Below are positions 44,142 to 51,227 of a stretch of DNA of 51,227 nt, piece after piece. Made by a program: the position numbers and the translations under genes. The notes under the pieces were generated by a model that searched no databases, was not told where the DNA came from, and saw only the letters and a program-made list of their open reading frames with translations. The DNA lies in the NCBI GenBank assembly GCA_017647975.1, contig JAGCJL010000089.1, positions 1-51,227 on the forward strand, written 5' to 3'. Each line of letters starts with the position of its first letter. Position 1 is the first letter of the stretch. This stretch comes from Bacteroidaceae bacterium (lineage in GTDB: Bacteria > Bacteroidota > Bacteroidia > Bacteroidales > Bacteroidaceae).

Positions 44142-44765
44142 ATGATAAAAAACATTGTTTTTGATTTTGGAGGAGTTTTAACCACAATAGACACCAATAG
44201 AGCACTATCACGTTTTGAAGCATTAGGCGTGAAGAACCCCGAAGAATATATAAATTCCTACTGTCAGAAAGGTCCTTTTTTTGAACTTGAGAACGGCGAT
44301 ATAACCGCCGAAGAATTCTGTAAGGCATTAGGGAATATATGTAACAAAGAGATAACCCACGAAGAGGCCAAATATGCCTGGTGTGGATTTATAACCGAAG
44401 TACATACCGAATATCTTGAGTTCTTGCAACAGTTACGTCCGCAATATCATTTATCTGTACTCAGCAACACCAATCCATTCATTCAAAGCTGGGCACGCTC
44501 ACCACTCTTCACCCCATGCAATAAATCGCTTGACAACTATTTCGACGCACTCTTTCTTAGCTATCAAATGAAAGCATCCAAGCCGGGTGAAGAGATTTAC
44601 CGCAAGATGCTTGCCACCGGTTCAATGATAGCCGAAGAGACGCTTTTCATCGATGACAGCGATAAAAATCTCGAAGCAGCTGCAAAAGCCGGCATAAAAA
44701 CCCTGAAAGTAGAGAACGGCGAAGATTGGCGGGATAAACTAACACAATATTTAAAAGGTGCCTAA
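44142..44765 (+). CDS. HAD family phosphatase (YihX-like)
   Basis: 207 residues. Motif I is VFDFGGVLTT with nucleophile Asp8; the usual second Asp is Gly10, as in E. coli YihX (FDLGNVI), so this is a subfamily trait. Motif II is LSNTN, motif III Lys in SYQMKASKPGEEIY, and motif IV FIDDSDKN. Related enzymes dephosphorylate sugar phosphates such as glucose-1-phosphate; the substrate here is unknown. It diverges from the 5'-nucleotidase gene. Confidence 0.9.
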   Translation: MIKNIVFDFGGVLTTIDTNRALSRFEALGVKNPEEYINSYCQKGPFFELENGDITAEEFCKALGNICNKEITHEEAKYAWCGFITEVHTEYLEFLQQLRPQYHLSVLSNTNPFIQSWARSPLFTPCNKSLDNYFDALFLSYQMKASKPGEEIYRKMLATGSMIAEETLFIDDSDKNLEAAAKAGIKTLKVENGEDWRDKLTQYLKGA

Positions 44766-44776
44766 AACAACAAAAC

Positions 44777-44801
44777 AAAACAGCAAACACACTGCTGTTT
44801 T
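44777..44801 (+). terminator. Terminator after the HAD gene
   Basis: A 9-bp stem (AAAACAGCA at 44777-44785, TGCTGTTTT at 44793-44801) has a 7-nt loop. It ends in a T-run and is weaker than the other terminators of the window. Confidence 0.7.
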
Positions 44802-44812
44802 AACTAATACAT

Positions 44813-44844
44813 TTTGGTAAAACGGATATTTATGCGTATTTTTG
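44813..44844 (+). promoter_or_regulatory. Promoter of the S9 peptidase-MFS operon
   Basis: TTTG at 44813-44816 and TATTTTTG at 44837-44844 are 20 bases apart. The predicted leader is about 65 nt. Confidence 0.85.
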
Positions 44845-44915
44845 TGGAAATTTTGCATATTAAACAAAATACCGCATATAAATACAAAAACTACTGATAA
44901 TAAATTCTATCAAAA

Positions 44916-47048
44916 ATGAAAAGAAACATAGCAATTATGGCAACAATGGCAATAGCCGGATTAGCTACAGCCGGCAATACAGCGGCTACTCCCGAAGAGA
45001 CTGCCATCATAGGTAAGTCAACAATAAAAATTGAAGGTGGCGTAATGACACCCGAAGCTCTATGGGCTATGGGACGTATTGGCGAAGTTTCGGTTTCGCC
45101 CGATGCAAAGAGCATCGTTTACGGTGTAAGCTATTACAGTGTAGAAAAGAACAAAAGCCACCACACACTGAATATCATGAACGCCAATGGCGAGAATGAT
45201 ATTAAACTGACAACAACCGCAAGCAACGAGTCAAGTGCCACATGGATAAAGAACGGCACCAAGATTGCATTCCTCTCAAACGCAAGCGGAAGCAGTCAGG
45301 TATGGGAGATGAACCCCGACGGCACAGAACGCAAGCAGTTGACAAACGACGCGAGCGACATCGAGGGTTTCCTCTTCTCACCCGACGAGACAAAAGTAAT
45401 CCTTGTTAAACGTGTTAAAATAAAACCTACAACAGCCGATATCTATCCCGACCTTCCTTTGGCAAAAGGTTTTGTTGTAGATGACCTCATGTACAAGCAT
45501 TGGGACGAGTGGATAACAGATGCCCCACATCCTTTCATTGCAAACTTTGACGGAACAAGCATTGATGCAGGCAAGGACATGCTTGAGGGAACACCCTATG
45601 ACTGCCCCAACCGTCCTTTTGGTGGTGTTGAGCAGCTATCTTGGAGCAACGATTCAAAGAAGATTGCATATTCATGTATAAAGAAGAGCGGTAAGGAATA
45701 TTCTATAAGCACCGACACCGACATCTACTTGTACGACATTAAAAACGACACGACAGAGAACTTGTGCAAGCTTGACGAAGAGCATTCAAACTACGGTTAC
45801 GACACAGCTCCACAGTTTTCACCCGACGGTAAGAGCCTTGCATGGCTCAGTATGGAACACGATGGTTACGAAAGCGACCAGAACCGCTTGTGTATCATGA
45901 ACCTTGCAACAGGCGAACAAAGCTATATTACAGGTGTTGCAGACACAGAAGGTAAAATTGAGTTCGACAGCAATGTAGATAGTTACTGTTGGGCACCTGA
46001 CAGCAAAAGCCTTTACTTCACCGGTACATGGCATGGTACAACACAGGTATATAATATCACGCTCAAAGGCAAACTGACAAAGATGACCGAGGGTGACCAC
46101 GACTACAACTCTGTTGTAATGCTCGGCAGCAAGGAGCTTGTAATGACACGTGTATCAATGAGTGCTCCTGCCGACATCTACACTATGAAAGCAAAGGCTG
46201 GTTCAGAGGTTAAGCAGCTAACAAACGAGAACAAGCATATCTTTGACCAGATCACAATAGGTAAAGTTGAGGCACGCTGGTGCAAGAGTGTCGATGGCAA
46301 AGACCTCCACTCATGGGTTATCTACCCACCTCACTTTGACCCGACAAAGAAATACCCCACACTACTATTCTGCGAAGGTGGTCCACAATCCCCTGTCAGC
46401 CAATTCTGGAGCTACCGTTGGAATTTCCAGATTATGGCAGCAAATGGCTATATCATCATAGCCCCAAACCGTCGCGGACTCCCTGGTTTCGGCATAGAAT
46501 GGAACAAGGAAATCAGCACAAACTACGGTGGCAACTGCATGAGCGACCTGCTTACCGCCATTGATGATATATGCAACGAACCATACGTCGATACAGACCG
46601 TTTGGGTTGTGTAGGTGCAAGTTTCGGTGGATACTCTGCAATGTGGCTTGCAGGAAACCACGAGAAACGCTTTAAGGCATTCATTGCCCATGACGGTTTC
46701 TTCAATATGGAGCAACAGTACTACGAGACAGAGGAGAGCTGGTTCCCCAACTGGGATCTTGGCGGTGCTCCTTACGAGAACACCGAAGAAGTAAAACGTT
46801 CATACGCAAACTCACCACACAAGTTCGTTGAGAAATGGGATACCCCAATCCTGCTCATCCACGGTGACCGCGACTATCGCATACTCTCATCGCAGTCAAT
46901 GGCAGCTTTCAATGCGGCACGTTTGAAAGGTGTTCCTGCACAGCTCTTGCTTTTCCCCGACGAGAATCACTGGGTATTGAAGCCACAGAACGGAATTTTG
47001 TGGCAACGCACCTTCTTCGGTTGGTTAGACAAATGGTTAAAAAAATAA
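44916..47048 (+). CDS. Secreted S9 family peptidase (prolyl oligopeptidase/acylaminoacyl-peptidase type)
   Basis: 710 residues. A signal peptide (about 1-20) exports it. A WD40-like beta-propeller (about 60-430; repeats such as VSVSPDAKSIVYG, FSPDGKSLAWLS, WAPDSKSLYFTG) precedes the alpha/beta-hydrolase domain with Ser569 in GASFGGYSAMW, Asp651 in HGDRDYRI and His685 in ENHWVLKP. It cleaves short peptides in the periplasm, probably releasing di- or tripeptides (DPP-like). The MFS gene follows after 16 bases, which suggests digestion coupled to uptake. There are no IV-type DPP Glu motifs I can be sure of, so the subfamily is open. Confidence 0.92.
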   Translation: MKRNIAIMATMAIAGLATAGNTAATPEETAIIGKSTIKIEGGVMTPEALWAMGRIGEVSVSPDAKSIVYGVSYYSVEKNKSHHTLNIMNANGENDIKLTTTASNESSATWIKNGTKIAFLSNASGSSQVWEMNPDGTERKQLTNDASDIEGFLFSPDETKVILVKRVKIKPTTADIYPDLPLAKGFVVDDLMYKHWDEWITDAPHPFIANFDGTSIDAGKDMLEGTPYDCPNRPFGGVEQLSWSNDSKKIAYSCIKKSGKEYSISTDTDIYLYDIKNDTTENLCKLDEEHSNYGYDTAPQFSPDGKSLAWLSMEHDGYESDQNRLCIMNLATGEQSYITGVADTEGKIEFDSNVDSYCWAPDSKSLYFTGTWHGTTQVYNITLKGKLTKMTEGDHDYNSVVMLGSKELVMTRVSMSAPADIYTMKAKAGSEVKQLTNENKHIFDQITIGKVEARWCKSVDGKDLHSWVIYPPHFDPTKKYPTLLFCEGGPQSPVSQFWSYRWNFQIMAANGYIIIAPNRRGLPGFGIEWNKEISTNYGGNCMSDLLTAIDDICNEPYVDTDRLGCVGASFGGYSAMWLAGNHEKRFKAFIAHDGFFNMEQQYYETEESWFPNWDLGGAPYENTEEVKRSYANSPHKFVEKWDTPILLIHGDRDYRILSSQSMAAFNAARLKGVPAQLLLFPDENHWVLKPQNGILWQRTFFGWLDKWLKK

Positions 47049-47064
47049 CAGATAATATATTACT

Positions 47065-48591
47065 ATGACAACAACACAAAAAATCCAAAAAAGACTTAAC
47101 GATTCAAAGGCTGCACGTTGGGCTGCACTTATCATTGTTTCCCTAACAATGATGATGGCATACTTCTTCACCGATGTAATGGGCCCACTCGAAGCCCCAC
47201 TGACAACAAAAGGCAAATTAGTTTATTTTGAAGACGGTACATACCTTTCTGCCGATTCTTTGATGAAAATCAGCCTAAAGCCAATTCACTGCGAGGAAGA
47301 TATTACTGTTGGCAACACATACAACATGATGTTCCTTGACAGCGATGGCAACATGGCAAGCAAGGAGACAACAGTAACATCAACCATCAATGGTCTTGGT
47401 TGGGAAGCAGGTGATTACGGTATATTCTCCGGAGCATATGGATATATCAATGTATTCCTCTTCATGCTCTTCTTTGGAGGACTCATACTCGACAAGATGG
47501 GTGTTCGCTTTACCGGTATCATGAGTACAGCACTTATGTTTATCGGTGCCGCAATCAAGTGGTATGCCGTTGACAACACCTTTGGTGGTGAGATGTTCGG
47601 CTTGCCCACACAGGTAGTAGTGGCATGTCTTGGATTTGCCATCTATGGTATGGGTGCAGAAATTGCAGGTATCACAGTTACAAAGGTTATTGCAAAATGG
47701 TTTACAGGCCATGAGATGGCACTTGCAATGGGCTTGCAGGTAGCACTCGCACGTATTGGTACAGCCTTTGCATTATTCTTTGCACTACCCATCGCACAAC
47801 ACTTCGGTCTTGTATCAGCACCTGTAATGTTCGGAGCTTCAGCACTATGCATTGGTTTGATTTCATATATCGTATATTGTGTTATGGATAAGAAACTTGA
47901 TGCCTCTATAGCAGGTCAGGGAGTAGCAGAAGAGAGCGAAGAGCAGTTCAAGTTCAGTGACCTGAAGTATATCTTCTGCAACAAGGGATTCTGGCTTATC
48001 ACATTCCTATGTCTTATCTTCTACGCTGCAGTATTCCCATTCCTAAAGTTCGCTACAAACCTCATGATTATCAAGTACAATGTAAGCCCGGACCTTGCAG
48101 GTATGATACCAGGCTTGCTACCTTTCGGTACAATATTCCTTACACCGTTCTTTGGTTCAATATATGACAAGGTTGGTAAAGGTGCTACATTGATGATTAT
48201 CGGTTCTGTACTGCTTACTGTGGTACACATACTTTTTGCAATGCCATTGCTCAACGTATGGTGGTTTGCCGTAATTGTAATGATAATGTTGGGTATCGCA
48301 TTCTCACTTGTACCATCGGCTATGTGGCCTTCAGTACCAAAGATCATACCTATGAAGCAGTTAGGCTCGGCTTACGCAATCATATTCTATATCCAGAATA
48401 TAGGACTTTCAATGGTTCCTGTACTCATTGGTAATGTAATTCAGGCGAATACCGCAAACGGCACTACAGACTACACACAGCCTATGTCAATATTCGCACT
48501 GTTCGGCGTAATAGCAGTTGTCATTTCTGTTCTTTTGAAGATTATAGACAAGAAAAACGGCTACGGACTCGAAGAGAGCAATATCAAGTAA
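47065..48591 (+). CDS. MFS transporter with large first extracytoplasmic loop
   Basis: 508 residues, about twelve membrane segments. TM1 is at about 20-35 and TM2 near 125-145, leaving a loop of roughly 75 residues (about 40-115) that reads like a small folded domain (KGKLVYFEDGTYLSADSLMKI, ITVGNTYNMMFLDSDG). Typical MFS proteins have 10-30 residues there. After TM2 the family's loop motif is seen as GGLILDKMGVRFTG. It follows the S9 peptidase by 16 bases, so import of peptides or amino acids freed by that enzyme is a fair inference; the substrate itself cannot be read. Confidence 0.88.
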   Translation: MTTTQKIQKRLNDSKAARWAALIIVSLTMMMAYFFTDVMGPLEAPLTTKGKLVYFEDGTYLSADSLMKISLKPIHCEEDITVGNTYNMMFLDSDGNMASKETTVTSTINGLGWEAGDYGIFSGAYGYINVFLFMLFFGGLILDKMGVRFTGIMSTALMFIGAAIKWYAVDNTFGGEMFGLPTQVVVACLGFAIYGMGAEIAGITVTKVIAKWFTGHEMALAMGLQVALARIGTAFALFFALPIAQHFGLVSAPVMFGASALCIGLISYIVYCVMDKKLDASIAGQGVAEESEEQFKFSDLKYIFCNKGFWLITFLCLIFYAAVFPFLKFATNLMIIKYNVSPDLAGMIPGLLPFGTIFLTPFFGSIYDKVGKGATLMIIGSVLLTVVHILFAMPLLNVWWFAVIVMIMLGIAFSLVPSAMWPSVPKIIPMKQLGSAYAIIFYIQNIGLSMVPVLIGNVIQANTANGTTDYTQPMSIFALFGVIAVVISVLLKIIDKKNGYGLEESNIK

Positions 48592-48610
48592 TCACAGTAT
48601 TACTTTAGAT

Positions 48611-48652
48611 ACAAAAAAACAGGCGAATAAATTTATTCGCCTGTTTTTTTGT
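48611..48652. terminator. Two-way terminator after the MFS gene
   Basis: A perfect 42-base palindrome (21 bp per arm) has an A-run on the left and a T-run on the right. It lies between the converging MFS and LRR lipoprotein genes. Confidence 0.95.
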
Positions 48653-48664
48653 AAATCACTCATT

Positions 48665-49570
48665 TTATGGAATATAAATATATGAGGCATACGAAGCCCA
48701 CTTTATTTTATATTGCTCTATTGCCTCTGATGGAACATATATTTTCAACCTCCAATTTCGAGCAAATGTATTATGGCCTATTGTTGGAGGTGTCTGTGAT
48801 GTACAATATATTTCATTTATACCAGAATCATGGAAAGCATAATTCCCAATTGTTTCCACATTTTTAGGAATAGTGATACTATTAAGAGTTGTACAACCTT
48901 CAAATGCCGAAGCACCAATACTCTTTACATTCTCAGTAATTGTTACACGAGTCAATTTTGAGCAGTTAAAAAAAGCCGCATTTGCAATACATTCAGTATT
49001 AACATTCAATTTTAATTCACCACCAGGTTTTTCACCTTTATAACCAAGACACCAGCCATCCAAGTACAATAATCCACTTTCCTGATTATTATACCATTTA
49101 GTTCTATAAAAAGCAAATTCGCCAACAGTTTTAACATATTCTGGAATTTGGATACTGTCCAAAGATGTACACCCGTTAAAGGCATTACTTCCAATTGTTG
49201 ATACATATTTTGGAATATCAATCGATGTCAAGCCCGAACAAGCATAGAATGCCGAATCCTGAATATTATAAACAGTTGAAGGCAAATATATCGTCTTTAA
49301 AGAGGCACAATCCTTGAATGCAGAAACAGGTATATTGTTTACTGTATTACTGAATCTCAAATAGCCATAGTTATCATAGCCCTGTTCCATGCACTTAGTA
49401 AGACCAGCACCAAATCCTACAACATCGGTAAAATCCTTTTCCAATATATAATTAAACCTTGTCGTGTAAAAGATCTCATTATTCTGTAGAGCAACTTCTG
49501 TAACATCCGTTTCGGTACAGCTCATTGCAACGAATCCTGCGACAGCAAATAGCAAATTTCTTAATTTCAT
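48665..49570 (-). CDS. BspA-like leucine-rich repeat lipoprotein
   Basis: 301 residues. A lipoprotein signal with AMSC gives Cys18. About six LRR_5 repeats (VxxIxxxAFxxCxxLxxIxIPxx) are interrupted once, after VKTVGEFAFYRT, by a segment WYNNQESGLLYLDGWCLGYKG found in many BspA-like proteins. The end (LKIYVPSEAIEQYKIKW) is the usual cap. It is probably surface exposed and adhesive. Unlike the LRR protein at 18185 it has a normal export signal. Confidence 0.88.
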   Translation of the reverse strand: MKLRNLLFAVAGFVAMSCTETDVTEVALQNNEIFYTTRFNYILEKDFTDVVGFGAGLTKCMEQGYDNYGYLRFSNTVNNIPVSAFKDCASLKTIYLPSTVYNIQDSAFYACSGLTSIDIPKYVSTIGSNAFNGCTSLDSIQIPEYVKTVGEFAFYRTKWYNNQESGLLYLDGWCLGYKGEKPGGELKLNVNTECIANAAFFNCSKLTRVTITENVKSIGASAFEGCTTLNSITIPKNVETIGNYAFHDSGINEIYCTSQTPPTIGHNTFARNWRLKIYVPSEAIEQYKIKWASYASYIYIP

Positions 49571-49676
49571 AACTGATTATTAAATTACCTCAACTCCTGC
49601 ATTATGATTTTATATACAAAGAAAGCAAAGAGTTGATTTCATAAAAAAAAATAAAAACACTTTCACAAAATATTTA

Positions 49677-49702
49677 TGTCGTGCGACAAAAGCCACACGA
49701 CA
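49677..49702. repeat. Nested inverted repeat upstream of the LRR lipoprotein gene
   Basis: TGTCGTG at 49677-49683 pairs with CACGACA at 49696-49702, while TGTCG at 49677-49681 can instead pair with CGACA at 49684-49688. It lies about 110 bases before the start codon of the LRR gene (minus strand) and could be an operator or an alternative-fold leader. This is unproven. Confidence 0.4.
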
Positions 49703-49770
49703 GCACAAATTTAAAATGTTTTTACGAAACGAGCAAAACCCTACGCTTTATATTGGATTCTATACATAGA

Positions 49771-49798
49771 AAAAAGAGACCTTGAATGGTCTCTTTTT
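49771..49798 (-). terminator. Terminator of the 59-residue gene
   Basis: An 11-bp stem, 49771-49781 with 49788-49798, has a 6-nt loop. On the minus strand it overlaps the stop codon (49799-49797) and ends in TTTTT. Confidence 0.85.
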
Positions 49799-49976
49799 AA
49801 TTCAATACATACTCTATCATTATACCATCTACACCTTTTTTTGCTCTATAATTTCGAGCAAAACTCTTTATAAATTCCAAAGAAAGAGCGTTAGGTGAGG
49901 GATATTCCTCCGCTTTCAAAGCCTTACTGATTAGAGCATCATTCAAATCTAAAGTAGAAAATAATTCCATAGGCAT
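49797..49976 (-). CDS. Small protein of 59 residues, unknown function
   Basis: The frame from ATG 49976 to TAA 49799-49797 encodes 59 residues starting MPMELFSTLDLNDALISKAL; a second ATG two codons in is an equally good start. The protein is helical, charged and without signal or membrane segment; the middle reads YPSPNALSLEFIKSFARNYRAKKG. A terminator overlaps its stop codon, the reading frame covers most of the gap, and the composition is protein-like, so I take it as real. It lies between the sigma factor gene (hairpin 50018-50063 between them) and the LRR lipoprotein gene. I do not know a family for it. Confidence 0.65.
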   Translation of the reverse strand: MPMELFSTLDLNDALISKALKAEEYPSPNALSLEFIKSFARNYRAKKGVDGIMIEYVLN

Positions 49977-50017
49977 CGTTTTTTCTGTTATCTGTTATAT
50001 TAACGAAACTGAATTAC

Positions 50018-50063
50018 AAATATTATGCCTGACGACAAAAAAATGTCGTCAGGCATAATATTT
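50018..50063 (-). terminator. Terminator of the sigma factor gene
   Basis: A 20-bp perfect stem, 50018-50037 with 50044-50063, has a loop of six A. It lies 22 bases after the sigma factor stop codon on the minus strand. Confidence 0.9.
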
Positions 50064-50084
50064 TATGAAAAGCTCTGCTATGGA

Positions 50085-50678
50085 TTATTCCAGCACAAGT
50101 GATACAGCCTTCTCTTCGGCAATGCGACGCATATTCATCACAGCATAACGCATACGACCAAGAGCGGTATTGATGCTTACACCAGTAATTTCCGCAATCT
50201 CCTTAAAGGACAAATCCTGATAATAACGCATAAAGACAACCTCACGCTGACAATCAGGCAATTCATCCACCAAAGCACGTACATCCTTCAGTACCTGATC
50301 ATTGACCATACTGTTTTCAATATTACCTTCGGAAAATTTTGCATCATTAAATATATCATACTCCACTTCATCGTTGGAAATGACATTCTCATTTCTTTCA
50401 ACGCGGAACTGGTCAATGACAAGATTATGAGCAATACGTGTTATCCACGCTGCAAATTTGCCGTCATTTGTATAACGACCTTGCTGCAATGTTACAATAA
50501 CCTTGACAAAGGTCTCTTGAAAGATATCCTCTGCCACTTCACGTGAACGAACGATAAAGTATATATAATTGAATAACCTATCTTGATGACGTTTCAATAG
50601 AACATCAAAAGCGGAATTATTGCCTTGCAAATAAAGCGTAACCAACGCATCGTCGGCCAAACGTTTTAAATTCTCCAT
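50085..50678 (-). CDS. ECF-type RNA polymerase sigma factor
   Basis: 197 residues. Region 2 (FDVLLKRHQDRLFNYIYFIVRSREVAEDIFQETFVKV, with WITRIAHNLVIDQFR) and region 4 (LPDCQREVVFMRYYQDLSFKEIAEITGVSINTALGRMRYA) are complete; the two are joined by an acidic linker of about 40 residues (NDEVEYDIFNDAKFSEGN). Region 3 is absent, so it is an extracytoplasmic-function sigma. No anti-sigma factor lies next to it, so it may be a single-component regulator. Its target promoters are not visible here. Confidence 0.92.
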   Translation of the reverse strand: MENLKRLADDALVTLYLQGNNSAFDVLLKRHQDRLFNYIYFIVRSREVAEDIFQETFVKVIVTLQQGRYTNDGKFAAWITRIAHNLVIDQFRVERNENVISNDEVEYDIFNDAKFSEGNIENSMVNDQVLKDVRALVDELPDCQREVVFMRYYQDLSFKEIAEITGVSINTALGRMRYAVMNMRRIAEEKAVSLVLE

Positions 50679-50777
50679 TATTTTCTTCTTTAAATTTGAA
50701 GTAGAGATCTTTCTATAGGCAATAAATTTTAATAGGTTTAAGAGATTATTTTTATCAATTTTGTGCTAAACACTCTG

Positions 50778-50809
50778 CAAAGGAAATAATTTTAAACATT
50801 AAATCCAAA
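50778..50809 (-). promoter_or_regulatory. Probable promoter of the sigma factor gene
   Basis: On the minus strand TTTG (50809-50806) and TTCCTTTG (50785-50778) are 20 bases apart; the -7 box differs from TAnnTTTG by one base. The leader is about 90 nt. Confidence 0.55.
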
Positions 50810-50879
50810 TTTTCTTATAAAAAAGTTTAGTTTCCACGCCACATACAACGCTTTACAGGTATAAATAGCTTACAAAAAC

Positions 50880-50911
50880 AAAGCGAGAGTAGTAAACACT
50901 ACCCTCGCTTT
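50880..50911 (-). terminator. Terminator of the rpmG-DUF4295 unit
   Basis: The stem AAAGCGAG (50880-50887) with CTCGCTTT (50904-50911), and GTAGT/ACTAC inside it, has one A-C mismatch and loop AAAC. On the minus strand it is followed by TGTTTTTG. Confidence 0.85.
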
Positions 50912-50932
50912 ATATCATAGTTTAAACTATTC

Positions 50933-51085
50933 TTACTTCTTCAAAGCCTCATCAGCCTTGGTCTGTACCAACATCTCCTCAGAGAACATGTAAGCACCGG
51001 TCTTAGGTGATTTAACCAACTTAACAACCTTTACGAATTTCTCCTTATCACCTGTCTGGAGGGTTGCAACTGCTTTCTTAGCCAT
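50933..51085 (-). CDS. DUF4295 family small protein
   Basis: 50 residues, beginning MAKKAVATLQTGDKEKFVKV and ending DEALKK. Basic and cytoplasmic. The family is restricted to Bacteroidetes and is normally found directly behind rpmB-rpmG, as here (6 bases after rpmG), which suggests a small ribosome-associated protein; that role is inferred from context only. The terminator at 50880-50911 follows. Confidence 0.9.
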   Translation of the reverse strand: MAKKAVATLQTGDKEKFVKVVKLVKSPKTGAYMFSEEMLVQTKADEALKK

Positions 51086-51091
51086 CTCTTA

Positions 51092-51227
51092 TTACTTAAT
51101 TTCTTTGTGAACGGTTACCTTTTTCAAATCAGGGTTGTATTTCTTCACCTCCAAACGCTCTGTTGTGTTCTTACGGTTCTTTGTAGTGATATAACGTGAC
51201 ATACCGGGAACACCACTGTTCTTCTGC
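51092..51227 (-). CDS. rpmG: 50S ribosomal protein L33 (partial, start outside the window)
   Basis: The frame runs in from the right edge and ends at TAA 51094-51092, giving the last 45 residues: [20 protein letters not shown] through KVTVHKEIK. The TTKN and [10 protein letters not shown] patterns are those of L33, a small protein of the large ribosomal subunit. It is about three quarters of the usual 62 residues. It is followed 6 bases later by the DUF4295 gene. Confidence 0.93.
   Translation of the reverse strand, partial: QKNSGVPGMSRYITTKNRKNTTERLEVKKYNPDLKKVTVHKEIK

Overview
The window reads as chromosomal DNA of a Bacteroidales bacterium (Bacteroides/Prevotella/Muribaculaceae type). The support is independent and all visible in the sequence: many promoters fit the Bacteroidetes pattern TTTG-N19/20-TAnnTTTG (8277, 10526, 15898, 17666, 20575, 28904, 44813); NusB is about 300 residues and S16 has a long Ala/Glu tail, as is usual in this phylum; phylum-restricted families are present (DUF3276, DUF4295, DUF5606, BspA-like LRR proteins, a type IX secretion tail); and lipoproteins end their signal with S/A-C. 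I see no transposase, integrase, prophage gene or CRISPR array.

Region by region. 1-677: the tail of an unidentified gene, then a run of six back-to-back hairpins that no gene explains. 678-3522: a patatin/beta-barrel outer-membrane protein and a TlpA-like thioredoxin. 3615-8165: an operon of M3 oligopeptidase, a small lipoprotein, dCMP deaminase and a CtpA-type S41 protease. 8413-9893: a WecG/TagA glycosyltransferase and rpsP. 9988-11817: ogt and, divergently, an S41-like lipoprotein that has lost both catalytic residues. 11874-15171 (minus): nusB-yajC-ybbR-coaE-DUF5606. 15495-17806: a PUR-family DNA/RNA-binding protein, rplY-pth-hslR and tRNA-Arg(TCT). 17848-20448 (minus): queA with a signal-less LRR protein and a small lipoprotein. 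20643-22043: a probable type IX secretion cargo. 22098-25660 (minus): uvrD/pcrA and nspC. 25784-27483: superoxide dismutase and a secreted endonuclease/exonuclease/phosphatase-fold protein.

27695-38635 is a surface-polysaccharide locus. It holds a nucleotidyltransferase-GHMP kinase fusion, rfbA, five glycosyltransferases, UDP-galactopyranose mutase, an EpsG-type polymerase, a LicD transferase and the wreck of what looks like a polysaccharide deacetylase. No flippase or initiating sugar-phosphate transferase lies inside it. The central part (33-36.4 kb) is visibly more AT-rich than the flanks, which suggests exchange.

38664-51227: an M64 metallopeptidase lipoprotein, an unknown lipoprotein, a DnaJ/CbpA-type chaperone, TspO, DUF456, a 5'-nucleotidase, a HAD phosphatase, a secreted S9 peptidase coupled to an MFS transporter, a second BspA-like lipoprotein, a 59-residue small protein, an ECF sigma factor, DUF4295 and the end of rpmG (L33). 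Almost every convergent junction carries a long perfect palindrome that can serve as a two-way terminator.

No single undescribed system is proven here. The best leads are the hairpin array at 111-407, the catalytically dead S41 lipoprotein, the kinase-nucleotidyltransferase fusion heading the sugar locus, a terminator-like hairpin inside pth, the decayed deacetylase, the S9-MFS pair and the unlisted 59-residue gene.
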